A stretch of 64,000 bases of DNA, from assembly GCA_016191845.1 (NCBI GenBank), contig JACPVF010000012.1:1-64000 (forward strand), in the 5' to 3' direction. Positions within the stretch are counted from its first letter, which is position 1. Each line of letters opens with the position of its first letter. Of this stretch, positions 38,152 through 45,475 are shown in pieces. Below the pieces are notes generated by a model. It did no database searches. It worked only from the letters and a program-made list of their open reading frames with translations, and had not been told where the DNA came from. This stretch comes from Chloroflexota bacterium (GTDB taxonomy: Bacteria > Chloroflexota > Anaerolineae > Anaerolineales > Villigracilaceae). Position numbers and translations under genes: made by a program.

Positions 38152-38257
38152 TTGTTTCCGCGCTCCCGAAGGGCATCGGGACGATGTGAGCGGAGGGGCA
38201 ATGTTCTTTTGCCCCGTAGTCGAAGCGCACTCGGGCTTCCGCTCAACGCGAATTAAT
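38152..38257. repeat. Degenerate dispersed intergenic repeat
   Basis: The gap between the DUF92 gene and the next upstream gene holds CCCGAAGGGCATCGGGA and GTAGTCGAAGCGCACTCGGG, fragments of a family also seen near 40868-40925 and 55680-55838. No gene is seen in it. Confidence 0.4.
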
Positions 38258-39163
38258 TTACACAGGCCTCGAAATGATGAACAACACCGCGATCAGAAAC
38301 GCCAGGCTGGAGAGCGTGCCCGAGATCCAGACCACGAAGGCCAGCGGACGTTGTTTCTCCCAGCGGTAAAACGATAATCCTGCCAGCCAGCCGCTGACGC
38401 CCAGCAGGGCACTGGCCAGCGGTAATAGGATCAACTGCGTGGACGGCACCGCCTGGGCTGCGCCGCCCGCGTTGACATCCAGCATGACCTGCGGCATCGT
38501 CGGGATCAGCACGCCGACCCAGGCCAGCAGGCCGAGGTTGAGAAACAGCGCCGTCAGCCACAGATAGCGCGCCAGCGGACTATCCCAGGCGCGGGCCACG
38601 ATGAAGGTTGGGTACACGGACTGGGCCTCGGTGGGCGTCAGGCTGCCCATCTCCACCGCGCGGGCAAAGGTCCGCACAAAACCCTGGGCATCCAGTGGTG
38701 AGATGGCGAACACGCGTCGTGAGGTGGCCACCAGCAGCAGGGCCTGCGACTCGGAGGCGATGAATTCCACCAGGCCGATGTCGGGATGGCGGCGCAGGCC
38801 GAGCACCGCGCCAGGCAGGGACGGGAACGGCAACCCGAGCGGATGGGTCAAGTCGTCGGCGGGGCGCACCCACTCGATGTCCGAGAGCGGGATGTCTTCG
38901 GCGCGCAGGCCCCAGCGGATGGACAGGCTGTCACGGCCCAGGTGGTAGTCGGCGCGTGAGAGCGAGTAGGCGCGGTAGACCAGCAGCGGCAGCGGAACGA
39001 AGGTCACGATGGCGGCCAGCAGGTAGGCCACGAAGAGCGGTCCCACCGCCGCCTGCGACAGGCTGATGAAGGCCGCCGTGCTGAGCAAAGCCAGCAGCGC
39101 GATGAGCGTGATATGGACGATCATCCCGCGGCGGCGGGCAGGGGGAAAGGAGTCGAGGTTCAC
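38258..39163 (-). CDS. Membrane protein with PH-like domain
   Basis: 301 residues from a GTG at 39163 that overlaps the upstream stop (GTGA) and has GGAGG seven bases before it; an internal ATG lies about 16 residues later. Two helices at residues about 17-70 are followed by a PH-like beta domain (SLSIRWGLRAEDIPLSDIEWV, GLVEFIASESQALLLVATSRRVFAISP) and two pairs of C-terminal helices. This layout resembles bacterial PH-domain membrane proteins of unknown function. It is the last gene of a three-gene operon with a DegT aminotransferase and a SET protein; no enzyme activity is predicted. Confidence 0.72.
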   Translation of the reverse strand: MNLDSFPPARRRGMIVHITLIALLALLSTAAFISLSQAAVGPLFVAYLLAAIVTFVPLPLLVYRAYSLSRADYHLGRDSLSIRWGLRAEDIPLSDIEWVRPADDLTHPLGLPFPSLPGAVLGLRRHPDIGLVEFIASESQALLLVATSRRVFAISPLDAQGFVRTFARAVEMGSLTPTEAQSVYPTFIVARAWDSPLARYLWLTALFLNLGLLAWVGVLIPTMPQVMLDVNAGGAAQAVPSTQLILLPLASALLGVSGWLAGLSFYRWEKQRPLAFVVWISGTLSSLAFLIAVLFIISRPV

Positions 39164-39684
39164 GAGCCAACCTCCAGCCGCGCGATGCGGGCCGCCAACA
39201 GCGGAGTGAAATGACCCTGATAACGTGTCTGCAATTCGGGCAGGTGCCAGTCCGCGCCCGTCACACGCTGGCGGCAGATGCGCGAACCACAGGCGCAGGC
39301 CTCGGTCACGATCCAGTCGTCGATATCGTAAAAGGTGGCGTAATCCAAAGTCAACTCTTCGCCTGCCTGGATGTCGCGTCGCGCGACCACGGTGGCGGCA
39401 TCCACCAGCCACAGGTTCGGCTCACAACTGTGATTGACGAAGTCATCGGGCAGATCGCCCAGCGACGGGCGCTTGCCGAGATACACGTTCTCCTCGATGG
39501 CCGAACACGAGCGCGAAGTGATGACGCCCGCGCGATACTCTTCGGGCGTGGCGCGCTGTCCGCCCCAGATGAAGACTGTCTCGCCTGCGCGCAGCTGGGC
39601 GAGGGCAAAGACACCCTGTCCGCCGATGGGCGAAGGGCGGACCTCCACCTGCGGGTGAGTCCAAGAAGTCGGGCGAACGTTCAT
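39160..39684 (-). CDS. SET-domain protein
   Basis: 174 residues from the ATG that overlaps the upstream stop by four bases (ATGA). The SET fold is shown by PIGGQGVFALAQLRAGE near the start, the SAM-pocket motif FVNHSCEPNLWL, GEELTLDYA, and a cysteine-rich post-SET-like group EACACGSRICRQ. SET proteins are usually lysine methyltransferases; bacterial targets are mostly unknown, and histone-like or ribosomal proteins are candidates. Translational coupling on both sides ties it to a sugar aminotransferase and a membrane PH-like protein, an unexpected grouping. Confidence 0.88.
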   Translation of the reverse strand: MNVRPTSWTHPQVEVRPSPIGGQGVFALAQLRAGETVFIWGGQRATPEEYRAGVITSRSCSAIEENVYLGKRPSLGDLPDDFVNHSCEPNLWLVDAATVVARRDIQAGEELTLDYATFYDIDDWIVTEACACGSRICRQRVTGADWHLPELQTRYQGHFTPLLAARIARLEVGS

Positions 39685-40844
39685 GCCTGGCTGACAACCT
39701 CGCGGATGGCCTGGCACACCGTCTCGACCTGCTCCTCGGTCATCACGCTGCTGAATGGCACGGCCAAGCCACGGCGGCCCAGGTCTTCGGTCACGGGGAA
39801 GTCCCCTTCGCGCCAGCCGAAGCGCTCGGCCATGTAGGGCTGCAAGTGAATCGGCAGGAAGTACGGCCGCACGGGAATGCCCATCGCATCGAGCCGTTTG
39901 GCGATCTCATCCCGGTTGAGCTTGGCATCGAAGCGGATGACGTACACGAACCACGACATGCGCGTGGTGGACGGTTCGACGAACGGGACCTCCACACCTG
40001 GGATTTCGGCCAGTCGCGACTCATACCAGGCCGCCACTTGTTCCCGTTTATCGATCAGTTCATCCAGCCTCGACATTTGCGTGCGCCCCAGCGCCGCCGA
40101 CATCTCGTCGATGCGGTAGTTGTAGCCAAGGTGGGTGTGCTGGAGCCAGGTGTCGCCCGGGGCACGTCCCTGATTGCGCAGAGCACGCATGAAGGCTGCG
40201 GCCTTGTCGTCATTCGTGACGATGACTCCACCCTCGCCCGTGGTGATGACCTTGTTCGGATAAAAGGCGAAGACACCGAAATCACCCAGCGTGCCTGCCT
40301 GCCTGCCTTTGTAGGTTGCGCCGAGCGCCTCGCACGAATCCTCAATGACAGTCAGGTCATGCTGCTTGGCGACGGCGTTGATCGCGTCCATGTCGGCGGG
40401 CTGGCCGAACACGTCCACGGGCAGAATGGCTCGTAGGGGCGACTGGCTAGTCGCCCCTGCACGAGGCAAATATTTCTCAATGTTGTTGGCCGCATCTGCG
40501 ACCAGAAAGGGATCGATGTTGCCCGTCTTCGCGTCGATGTCCACGAAGATGGGGATTGCGTTCTCGAACAGCAGCACATTCGACGAGGCTACGAACGAGA
40601 ACGGCGTGGTGATGACCAGGTCACCCGGGCCGATGCCCGCCGCGCGGACGCACAGGTGCAATCCCGCCGTGCCCGAGTTGACGGCAATCGCGTGCTTTGC
40701 GCCTGTCAGGTCACAGAAGGCCTGCTCGAAGGCGGGCGTATGCTGACCCATGCTCAAGATGGGCGTATTGAGGACATCCAAAACAGCCTGACGATCTGCA
40801 TCGGTCAGGTCAGGGGAGGACATGGGAACTTTGGGTTGAGTCAT
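39681..40844 (-). CDS. DegT/DnrJ/EryC1-family PLP aminotransferase with a palindrome-coded insert
   Basis: 387 residues. The PLP lysine is in FAFYPNKVITTGEGG, with family motifs NSGTAGLHLCVRA, TPFSFVASSNVL and EDSCEALGATYKG. These enzymes aminate keto-sugars on nucleotide carriers for surface glycans. Between IEKYL and RAILPVDVFGQPADMD, where relatives have a short loop, it carries about ten extra residues (RAGATSQSPLR) coded by a perfect hairpin at 40435-40458 that resembles intergenic repeats. TGGTAGAAT, an extended -10, ends seven bases before the ATG, so the mRNA should be leaderless. It is first in an operon with the SET protein and PH-like protein. Confidence 0.92.
   Translation of the reverse strand: MTQPKVPMSSPDLTDADRQAVLDVLNTPILSMGQHTPAFEQAFCDLTGAKHAIAVNSGTAGLHLCVRAAGIGPGDLVITTPFSFVASSNVLLFENAIPIFVDIDAKTGNIDPFLVADAANNIEKYLPRAGATSQSPLRAILPVDVFGQPADMDAINAVAKQHDLTVIEDSCEALGATYKGRQAGTLGDFGVFAFYPNKVITTGEGGVIVTNDDKAAAFMRALRNQGRAPGDTWLQHTHLGYNYRIDEMSAALGRTQMSRLDELIDKREQVAAWYESRLAEIPGVEVPFVEPSTTRMSWFVYVIRFDAKLNRDEIAKRLDAMGIPVRPYFLPIHLQPYMAERFGWREGDFPVTEDLGRRGLAVPFSSVMTEEQVETVCQAIREVVSQA
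40435..40458. repeat. Palindromic repeat inserted in frame in a coding region
   Basis: AGGGGCGACT, loop GGCT, AGTCGCCCCT: ten-base perfect arms flanked by GT and GC. The sequence resembles intergenic GTAGGGGCGA-type repeats and is translated within the aminotransferase. Confidence 0.6.
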
Positions 40845-40851
40845 GGCAAAT

Positions 40852-40860
40852 ATTCTACCA
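40852..40860 (-). promoter_or_regulatory. Extended -10 giving a leaderless mRNA
   Basis: TGGTAGAAT on the minus strand, seven bases before the ATG at 40844; no ribosome binding site precedes this ATG. Confidence 0.5.
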
Positions 40861-40933
40861 TTTTCCCCTACACCTTCACCCCGAGCGGAGCCGTGTGTTC
40901 TTCGCGGCGCAGTCGAGGGGGCGGATATTCAGA

Positions 40934-42139
40934 TTACCCCTGCCTTGTGATTAACTGTTTTACTGCCGTAACAATCTCTTCAATCATTACCAGCTCCGCC
41001 TGAGACGCCGTCCGCGCCTTGACCTCCAGTTTGCCTTCCTTCAATCCGCGCTCGCCCACCGTGATTCTCACGGGGCAGCCGATCAGGTCTGCGCCGTTGA
41101 ACTTGACACCCGCACGCTCATCACGGTCATCGAACAGGACGGGAACACTGGCGTCTTGCAGAGTCGTGTAAATTTCCTCGGCCTTGGCGCGTGTGTCCAA
41201 TTCCTTGCCAGGCACGTGCATGAGATAGACATGGAACGGTGCAGCCGAGGCAGGCAGGGTCAGACCCTTGTCGTCGTGATGGGTTTCCGCCAGGGCCAAC
41301 AGGATTTCCTCGAGATTGAATTTGTTGCGGGTAGCCAGTATCTCGGCGCGTTGAATGCTCAATGGATTACCACATTGCGGACAGGCTGCGCCTACCTCCG
41401 CTAGCACCAAGTCCGCGACGAGCTCGGGCGTGTAATCGCGTCCGCAATTGGTGTGGAGCAGGTGATAACCCGCTTCGTTGGCGCCGGCCACCAGATTGGG
41501 CGACTGCGGGATCAGGTCATCCACCACGATGAGCGCATCCGTCAAGCCGACAGGGGAGGCATATCCCGCCGCCGCGCCCGAGCGTGCGACCTCTTCGGGC
41601 GTAGCCATGCGCACCTCGCCGACCAGTTGCTTGAGCTTGGCCTCGCTGAGCGTCATGTCGCCGCGTACCACCACAAACACGAACCTGCCGTCTGCGACGC
41701 GGGTGAACATCAGAGCCTTGGCCGTCTTCTCTTTGGGGACGTTCAGGAAATTGGCCAGCGCCTCGATGGTGGGACATTCAGGCGTCAGGACCTTTTCTAT
41801 TGGTAACGGCGCTTCCTGCGAAAAGGGAGTCTTTTTAAAAACGGCGACTTCCCTGCGCGCGACGAAATCGCAAACGGTGCAATTCGCAATCTCTGTCTCG
41901 CCTGCGGAAACTGGAAAGTAGGTTTCGTCTGTGTTGGAGAGGAGGGGAATGGCAAGGTGCGAGAGGAAGGACTGTTCACTAGAGCCTGCGCGTAGGTGAT
42001 TGGTGGTTTGCTCGCCCAGTGGCAGGAGTTGATTTTCACGCGTCAGGTAGCCCGCGCGCACGAGCCAGCCGAATCCCTGGGTGCGGGCGTTGTTGGGAAA
42101 TTCACGTTGCGTTTGGATGGAGAGATCGCGGTAGCGCAT
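40934..42139 (-). CDS. ProRS-derived protein lacking the catalytic core, with editing and anticodon-binding domains
   Basis: 401 residues from the ATG at 42139 (AAGGA six bases upstream; the longer frame reads through a hairpin repeat). The first 45 residues match the start of bacterial prolyl-tRNA synthetase (GFGWLVRAGYLTRE, LPLGE), then about 130-150 residues holding class II motifs 1 and 2 are absent; TEIANCTVCDFVARREVA rejoins the family just before the INS editing domain. The INS/YbaK domain (about 115-245) is intact, including Lys141 in KEKTAKALMF, equivalent to the essential lysine of ProRS editing sites. Motif 3 is missing, and the anticodon-binding domain (about 295-401; LFDDRDERAGVKFNGADLIG) is complete. 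It cannot make prolyl-tRNA but could deacylate mischarged tRNA in trans or have a new role. Confidence 0.88.
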   Translation of the reverse strand: MRYRDLSIQTQREFPNNARTQGFGWLVRAGYLTRENQLLPLGEQTTNHLRAGSSEQSFLSHLAIPLLSNTDETYFPVSAGETEIANCTVCDFVARREVAVFKKTPFSQEAPLPIEKVLTPECPTIEALANFLNVPKEKTAKALMFTRVADGRFVFVVVRGDMTLSEAKLKQLVGEVRMATPEEVARSGAAAGYASPVGLTDALIVVDDLIPQSPNLVAGANEAGYHLLHTNCGRDYTPELVADLVLAEVGAACPQCGNPLSIQRAEILATRNKFNLEEILLALAETHHDDKGLTLPASAAPFHVYLMHVPGKELDTRAKAEEIYTTLQDASVPVLFDDRDERAGVKFNGADLIGCPVRITVGERGLKEGKLEVKARTASQAELVMIEEIVTAVKQLITRQG

Positions 42140-42154
42140 ATTTTCCTTAAGCCA

Positions 42155-42178
42155 CCCCCTCTCCATTTGGAGAGGGGG
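42155..42178. repeat. Perfect palindrome, dispersed-repeat type
   Basis: CCCCCTCTCC, loop ATTT, GGAGAGGGGG in the gap between bactofilin and the ProRS-like gene. It lacks a T run on the minus strand, so it looks more like a mobile palindrome than a terminator. Confidence 0.55.
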
Positions 42179-42192
42179 AAAGGGGAGGTCGA

Positions 42193-42732
42193 TTACTTTT
42201 TCTTTTTGACAAACGTCGCTGCCGTGGCGGAAGTGGCTTCCACGGGGATGGGAGCAGGTGTGGGTGGCGGCGGGACGATGATCGGCGTCTGGGCGGCGGA
42301 TTCGGCCTGGGCGGCCTCCGAAGGCGTGGAGTCGGGAGCAGGACCGAGGTCCAGATCGACGGTTTCCTCCATGCGGATCTGTCCGCGCAGGAAGGCGCCC
42401 TCTTCGGTCACGAAGGCGGTGGTGACCACATCGCCCCACACGCGGCCCGTGGCGCGGATCTCCAGCTTTTGGGTGGTGATGTTTCCGCGCACCGCGCCCG
42501 CTACGATGACGGTGTTGGCGCGCACGTTCTGACAGGTGACGCGGCCCGTCTCTCCGACGACGAGCATGCCGCGCAGGGCGATCTCGCCCTCGAAGGCGCC
42601 CTCGATGCGGACGCCGCCGCTGCCGTTGATGGCGCCGTGCCAGACGATGCCTGGCCCGAGCACGGAAGTAATTCGTTCGACAGCCTGGATCGGCTGGGTG
42701 GTTTCGGTGGGAGTGGAATTTCGCTTGAACAT
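42193..42732 (-). CDS. Bactofilin
   Basis: 179 residues. The central part (about 25-125) is the right-handed beta-helix of bactofilins (TSVLGPGIVWHGAINGSGG, VRIEGAFEGEI, GNITTQKLEIRATGRVWGDV), flanked by a short disordered N-terminus and a proline- and alanine-rich tail ending in KKKK. Bactofilins polymerise without nucleotide into filaments that organise cell-envelope enzymes and shape. It is probably cytoplasmic at the membrane face. TACAAT ends nine bases before the ATG, giving a near-leaderless mRNA. It may share a transcript with the ProRS-like gene downstream. Confidence 0.93.
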   Translation of the reverse strand: MFKRNSTPTETTQPIQAVERITSVLGPGIVWHGAINGSGGVRIEGAFEGEIALRGMLVVGETGRVTCQNVRANTVIVAGAVRGNITTQKLEIRATGRVWGDVVTTAFVTEEGAFLRGQIRMEETVDLDLGPAPDSTPSEAAQAESAAQTPIIVPPPPTPAPIPVEATSATAATFVKKKK

Positions 42733-42741
42733 GATGAATTA

Positions 42742-42747
42742 ATTGTA
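42742..42747 (-). promoter_or_regulatory. -10 box giving a near-leaderless bactofilin mRNA
   Basis: TACAAT on the minus strand, nine bases before the ATG at 42732; predicted leader two to three bases. No ribosome binding site is present. Confidence 0.5.
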
Positions 42748-42838
42748 CCGTAGAAACGGCGGGAGCGTTGTTTTTCTTACCCCGTACTGGTTAAAAACGC
42801 GAAAAAAACTGTGATTTCGCGTTATTTTGAATAAAAAA

Positions 42839-42858
42839 GGCGGACCGTGTGGTCCGCC
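42839..42858 (-). terminator. Rho-independent terminator
   Basis: Eight-base perfect stem (GGCGGACC / GGTCCGCC), four-base loop, then six T on the minus strand; ends the fabI transcript. A second inverted repeat lies at 42796-42823. Confidence 0.85.
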
Positions 42859-42865
42859 CAATGGC

Positions 42866-43660
42866 TTACTGGTTTTCTTCTTTGTCTGTCATCTGCACGC
42901 CGACCGTGTTGAATCCCGAGTCCACGTACAGCACCTCGCCCGTGATGCGGGCCGAGAGGTCCGAGGCGAGGAAGACGGCCGAGTTGCCGACATCCTCGAT
43001 GGTGACGTTCTCGCGCATGGGCGACATGTCGGCGAAATGTTTGTACATATCGCGGAAGCCGCCCACGCCCGCCGCTGCCAGCGTACGGATCGGCCCTGCC
43101 GAGATGGCGTTGACACGGATCTTTTGCGGGCCGAGGTCGTAGGCCAGGTAGCGCGTGGACGATTCCAATGCGGCCTTGGCCACGCCCATCACGTTGTAGT
43201 GCGGCGCGACCTTGACCGAGCCATAATAGGTGAGGCACATGACCGATGCGCCCGGGTTGAGCAGCGGCAGGAAGGCATTGGTCAGCGCAATGAACGAGAA
43301 CACGCTGATGTCCATGGCGGTCTTGAAGCCTTCACGGCTGGTCTGGTAGTACGGCTTGCTCAGTTCGTCGCGGCCCGCATAGGCGATGGAATGCACCAGC
43401 ACGTCGATCTTGCCGAAGTGCTTCGCAGCCTTCTCGGCTGTCACCGCGATCTGCTCGTCACTGGTGACGTCACATTCCTCGACCCACTGGCAGCCTACCT
43501 GCTCGGCCAGCGGCTTGACACGGCGCGCCAGCATCTCACCCGCGTAGCTGATGCCCAGGTTGGCACCCTCGCGTTTGAAAGCCTGCGTAATACCCCAGGC
43601 GATCGAGCGTTCGTTGGCGAGCCCAAAAATTAAAGCGTTCTTTCCTTCGAGTAAACCCAT
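42866..43660 (-). CDS. fabI: Enoyl-ACP reductase, FabI type
   Basis: 264 residues from the ATG at 43660 (GGAGGAGC just upstream). It is a short-chain dehydrogenase-reductase with the FabI-specific opening [19 protein letters not shown], and the catalytic Tyr-x6-Lys in [13 protein letters not shown] plus the preceding TYYGS tyrosine. It reduces the trans-2-enoyl-ACP double bond with NAD(P)H in the last step of the fatty acid elongation cycle. C-terminal segments [13 protein letters not shown] agree with the family. It stands downstream of an alkyladenine glycosylase gene, separated by a dispersed repeat. Confidence 0.96.
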   Translation of the reverse strand: MGLLEGKNALIFGLANERSIAWGITQAFKREGANLGISYAGEMLARRVKPLAEQVGCQWVEECDVTSDEQIAVTAEKAAKHFGKIDVLVHSIAYAGRDELSKPYYQTSREGFKTAMDISVFSFIALTNAFLPLLNPGASVMCLTYYGSVKVAPHYNVMGVAKAALESSTRYLAYDLGPQKIRVNAISAGPIRTLAAAGVGGFRDMYKHFADMSPMRENVTIEDVGNSAVFLASDLSARITGEVLYVDSGFNTVGVQMTDKEENQ

Positions 43661-43678
43661 TGCTCCTCCGTTGGTGGA

Positions 43679-43767
43679 TGTCATAGCGAGGGCAAAGCCC
43701 GAAGCAATCTCATGGATTTAGAAAACAGGAGATTGCTTCGTCGGCCTTCGGCCTCCTCGCAATGACA
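43679..43767. repeat. Dispersed palindromic intergenic repeat, copy 2
   Basis: Begins TGTCATAGCGAGG and ends CCTCGCAATGACA, with GAAGCAATCTC and GAGATTGCTTC as inner arms, so it can fold into one long hairpin. It ends exactly at the stop codon of the glycosylase gene. Copy 1 is at 32074-32172. Confidence 0.8.
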
Positions 43768-44340
43768 TCAGATCTTCCAGCCTTTGACTAGGAATCGCCA
43801 CGGCTTGGACAGCCACGGCTCTGGCGTATTATTTAAACCCACTCTCGGGCCAATCGTCACGGCCGAATCTGGGACAGTTTCCCCCGCCTCGATCCACAGG
43901 CCCGCGCCTGTCTCCGTTAAATCGACTGTATTCAGCGCCTTGTCGATGCCCAGCGCCTGACACAGCTTCCCAGGCCCGAAGGTGTCGCGCCCGTCCCTGC
44001 GCGCAGACATGACTTCCACGCCCTCGACGGGCCAGATGGCGCGGATCAGCACCGCCGCGGGGAAGCCCTCGCGCTCGGTGACGGCGTTCAGCATCCAGTG
44101 GTTGCCATAGGTGAAATAGACGTAGGCATGTCCAGGCGGACCGTACATCGGCGCAGTGCGCGGCGTGAGTCCTGCCTTGGCATGACAGGCCAGGTCCTCC
44201 TCGCCGATATAGCCCTCCGTCTCGGTGATCAGGCCGACGAGTTTCTGCCCGTCCAGAGTCCGCACCAGCCGCGCGCCGATCAACTTGCGGGCAACGGTCA
44301 GGGTGGGGCGGTTGTAAAAAGATTGAGGGAGAGGTGGCAT
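43768..44340 (-). CDS. DNA-3-methyladenine glycosylase (AAG/MPG family)
   Basis: 190 residues. It has the AAG family core: VARKLIGARLVR, the catalytic region ITETEGYIGEEDLACHA, PMYGPPGHAYVYFTYGNHWMLNAVTE and the C-terminal FGPGKLCQALGID. The enzyme flips out and removes alkylated or deaminated purines (3-methyladenine, hypoxanthine) to begin base-excision repair. Length is normal for bacterial members. No ribosome binding site is clear before the ATG, and the gene stands alone on its strand apart from fabI downstream. Confidence 0.94.
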   Translation of the reverse strand: MPPLPQSFYNRPTLTVARKLIGARLVRTLDGQKLVGLITETEGYIGEEDLACHAKAGLTPRTAPMYGPPGHAYVYFTYGNHWMLNAVTEREGFPAAVLIRAIWPVEGVEVMSARRDGRDTFGPGKLCQALGIDKALNTVDLTETGAGLWIEAGETVPDSAVTIGPRVGLNNTPEPWLSKPWRFLVKGWKI

Positions 44341-44400
44341 CAGTTTGAAGGTTCTCAGGTTGAAAGGTTTGAACGGTCAACTTGTCAGCCTGCCAACTTG

Positions 44401-45324
44401 TTAACGAAAGCGTGAATCCCGTTGTAACGTCAATCTCAACCCTTCTTCCAGCTTGATCGACGGCTGGAAGCGCAATTTTTCCTGAGCCAGGCGCAGGTCG
44501 GCGCACATGCGCGAGACACCAGCCGAGGTCTGAGTATTGTAGACCACATTGGATTTGCTACCTGTCACGTTCAATACCTGCTTGATCAGGTCGTTGATGC
44601 TGGTCTCGTTCCCCGAGCCGACGTTGATGACCAGCCCGTTGATGCTGGGCGCGGTCGAGGCGGCGATCATCGCGCTGACCACGTCGTCCACATAGATGTA
44701 ATCGCGGGTCTGGGCTCCATCACCGTGGGCGACCAGGGTCCCGCCACGCAGAGCCTGGCGCAGGTAATGCGGCACTACGGGCGGATGTGAGGCGGGCAAG
44801 TGTTGCCCGGGCCCGTAGGCGTTGAAAATGCGCAGGCTGACGGTCTCGATGTTCCACAGGTTGCCGATGGTGCGGACGTAATATTCCGCTGCCAGCTTCG
44901 AAACGGCATACGGCGAGCGCGGGTAGGGGGTGACAGTCTCGTTGAGTGGCTGCTCGCCCAGATCACCATAGACAGCGCCCGAAGAGGCCAGCACCACACG
45001 GCGCACGCCCACGTCGCGCATGGCTTCCATCAGGGCCACGGTCCCACTCACGTTCGAAGCGTTGTAATCGCGCGGGTACAGGACCGACTCGGGGACCGAA
45101 ACGCGCGCCGCCAGGTGATAGACCACGTCCACGTCCTGGAGCAGGGTCCACAGCTTGGGGCGGTCGCTCACATCCCCGCGCGTGAAGTGGATGTCGGGCG
45201 AGAGCGCTTGAGGGTTGCCCGTCGAAAGGTCGTCCAATCCACGGACCTGGTGTCCCTCGCGGGCGAGTTGGTTGGCAAGCGAAGAGCCGAGGAATCCCGC
45301 GGCTCCGGTAATAAGGAAATTCAT
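44401..45324 (-). CDS. NAD-dependent epimerase/dehydratase (UDP-glucose 4-epimerase-like)
   Basis: 307 residues of the extended short-chain dehydrogenase family. It has the Rossmann motif ITGAAGFLGSSLA, LDDLSTGNP, YHLAARVSVPESV, the catalytic SSGAVYG and Tyr-x3-Lys (PYAVSKLAAEYY), and the substrate region RIFNAYGPGQ. It probably interconverts or dehydrates a nucleotide sugar for surface glycans, fitting the aminotransferases and glycosyltransferases elsewhere in the window. UDP-glucose 4-epimerase is the closest guess. TATAAT ends nine bases before the ATG, so the mRNA should be near-leaderless. Confidence 0.9.
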   Translation of the reverse strand: MNFLITGAAGFLGSSLANQLAREGHQVRGLDDLSTGNPQALSPDIHFTRGDVSDRPKLWTLLQDVDVVYHLAARVSVPESVLYPRDYNASNVSGTVALMEAMRDVGVRRVVLASSGAVYGDLGEQPLNETVTPYPRSPYAVSKLAAEYYVRTIGNLWNIETVSLRIFNAYGPGQHLPASHPPVVPHYLRQALRGGTLVAHGDGAQTRDYIYVDDVVSAMIAASTAPSINGLVINVGSGNETSINDLIKQVLNVTGSKSNVVYNTQTSAGVSRMCADLRLAQEKLRFQPSIKLEEGLRLTLQRDSRFR

Positions 45325-45333
45325 GGTGACAGG

Positions 45334-45339
45334 ATTATA
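45334..45339 (-). promoter_or_regulatory. -10 box of the epimerase gene, near-leaderless
   Basis: TATAAT on the minus strand, nine bases before the ATG at 45324. No -35 of good quality was found. Confidence 0.5.
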
Positions 45340-45374
45340 GCATTAAGGAGAATGTCCTTTGATTTATGGATCTG

Positions 45375-45386
45375 GACTGTACAGTC
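45375..45386. promoter_or_regulatory. Perfect 12-base palindrome between divergent genes
   Basis: GACTGTACAGTC lies in the region between the epimerase gene and the divergent heptaheme cytochrome gene, followed by a T run. It could be an operator or a small hairpin. Confidence 0.35.
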
Positions 45387-45475
45387 TTTTTGGGTGCCGC
45401 GTAACTTTTTTTAGATTCCAGCGACTTTTATGAAAAGGACATTAATTTGTCCAAATAGTCAGGAAAGGAGAATGC

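Noticed and set aside
40934-42139. ProRS-like gene as simple decay of proS.
   Set aside because: The missing parts are exactly the catalytic motifs, the rest is in one intact frame with conserved functional residues and a ribosome binding site; decay cannot be fully excluded without orthologues.
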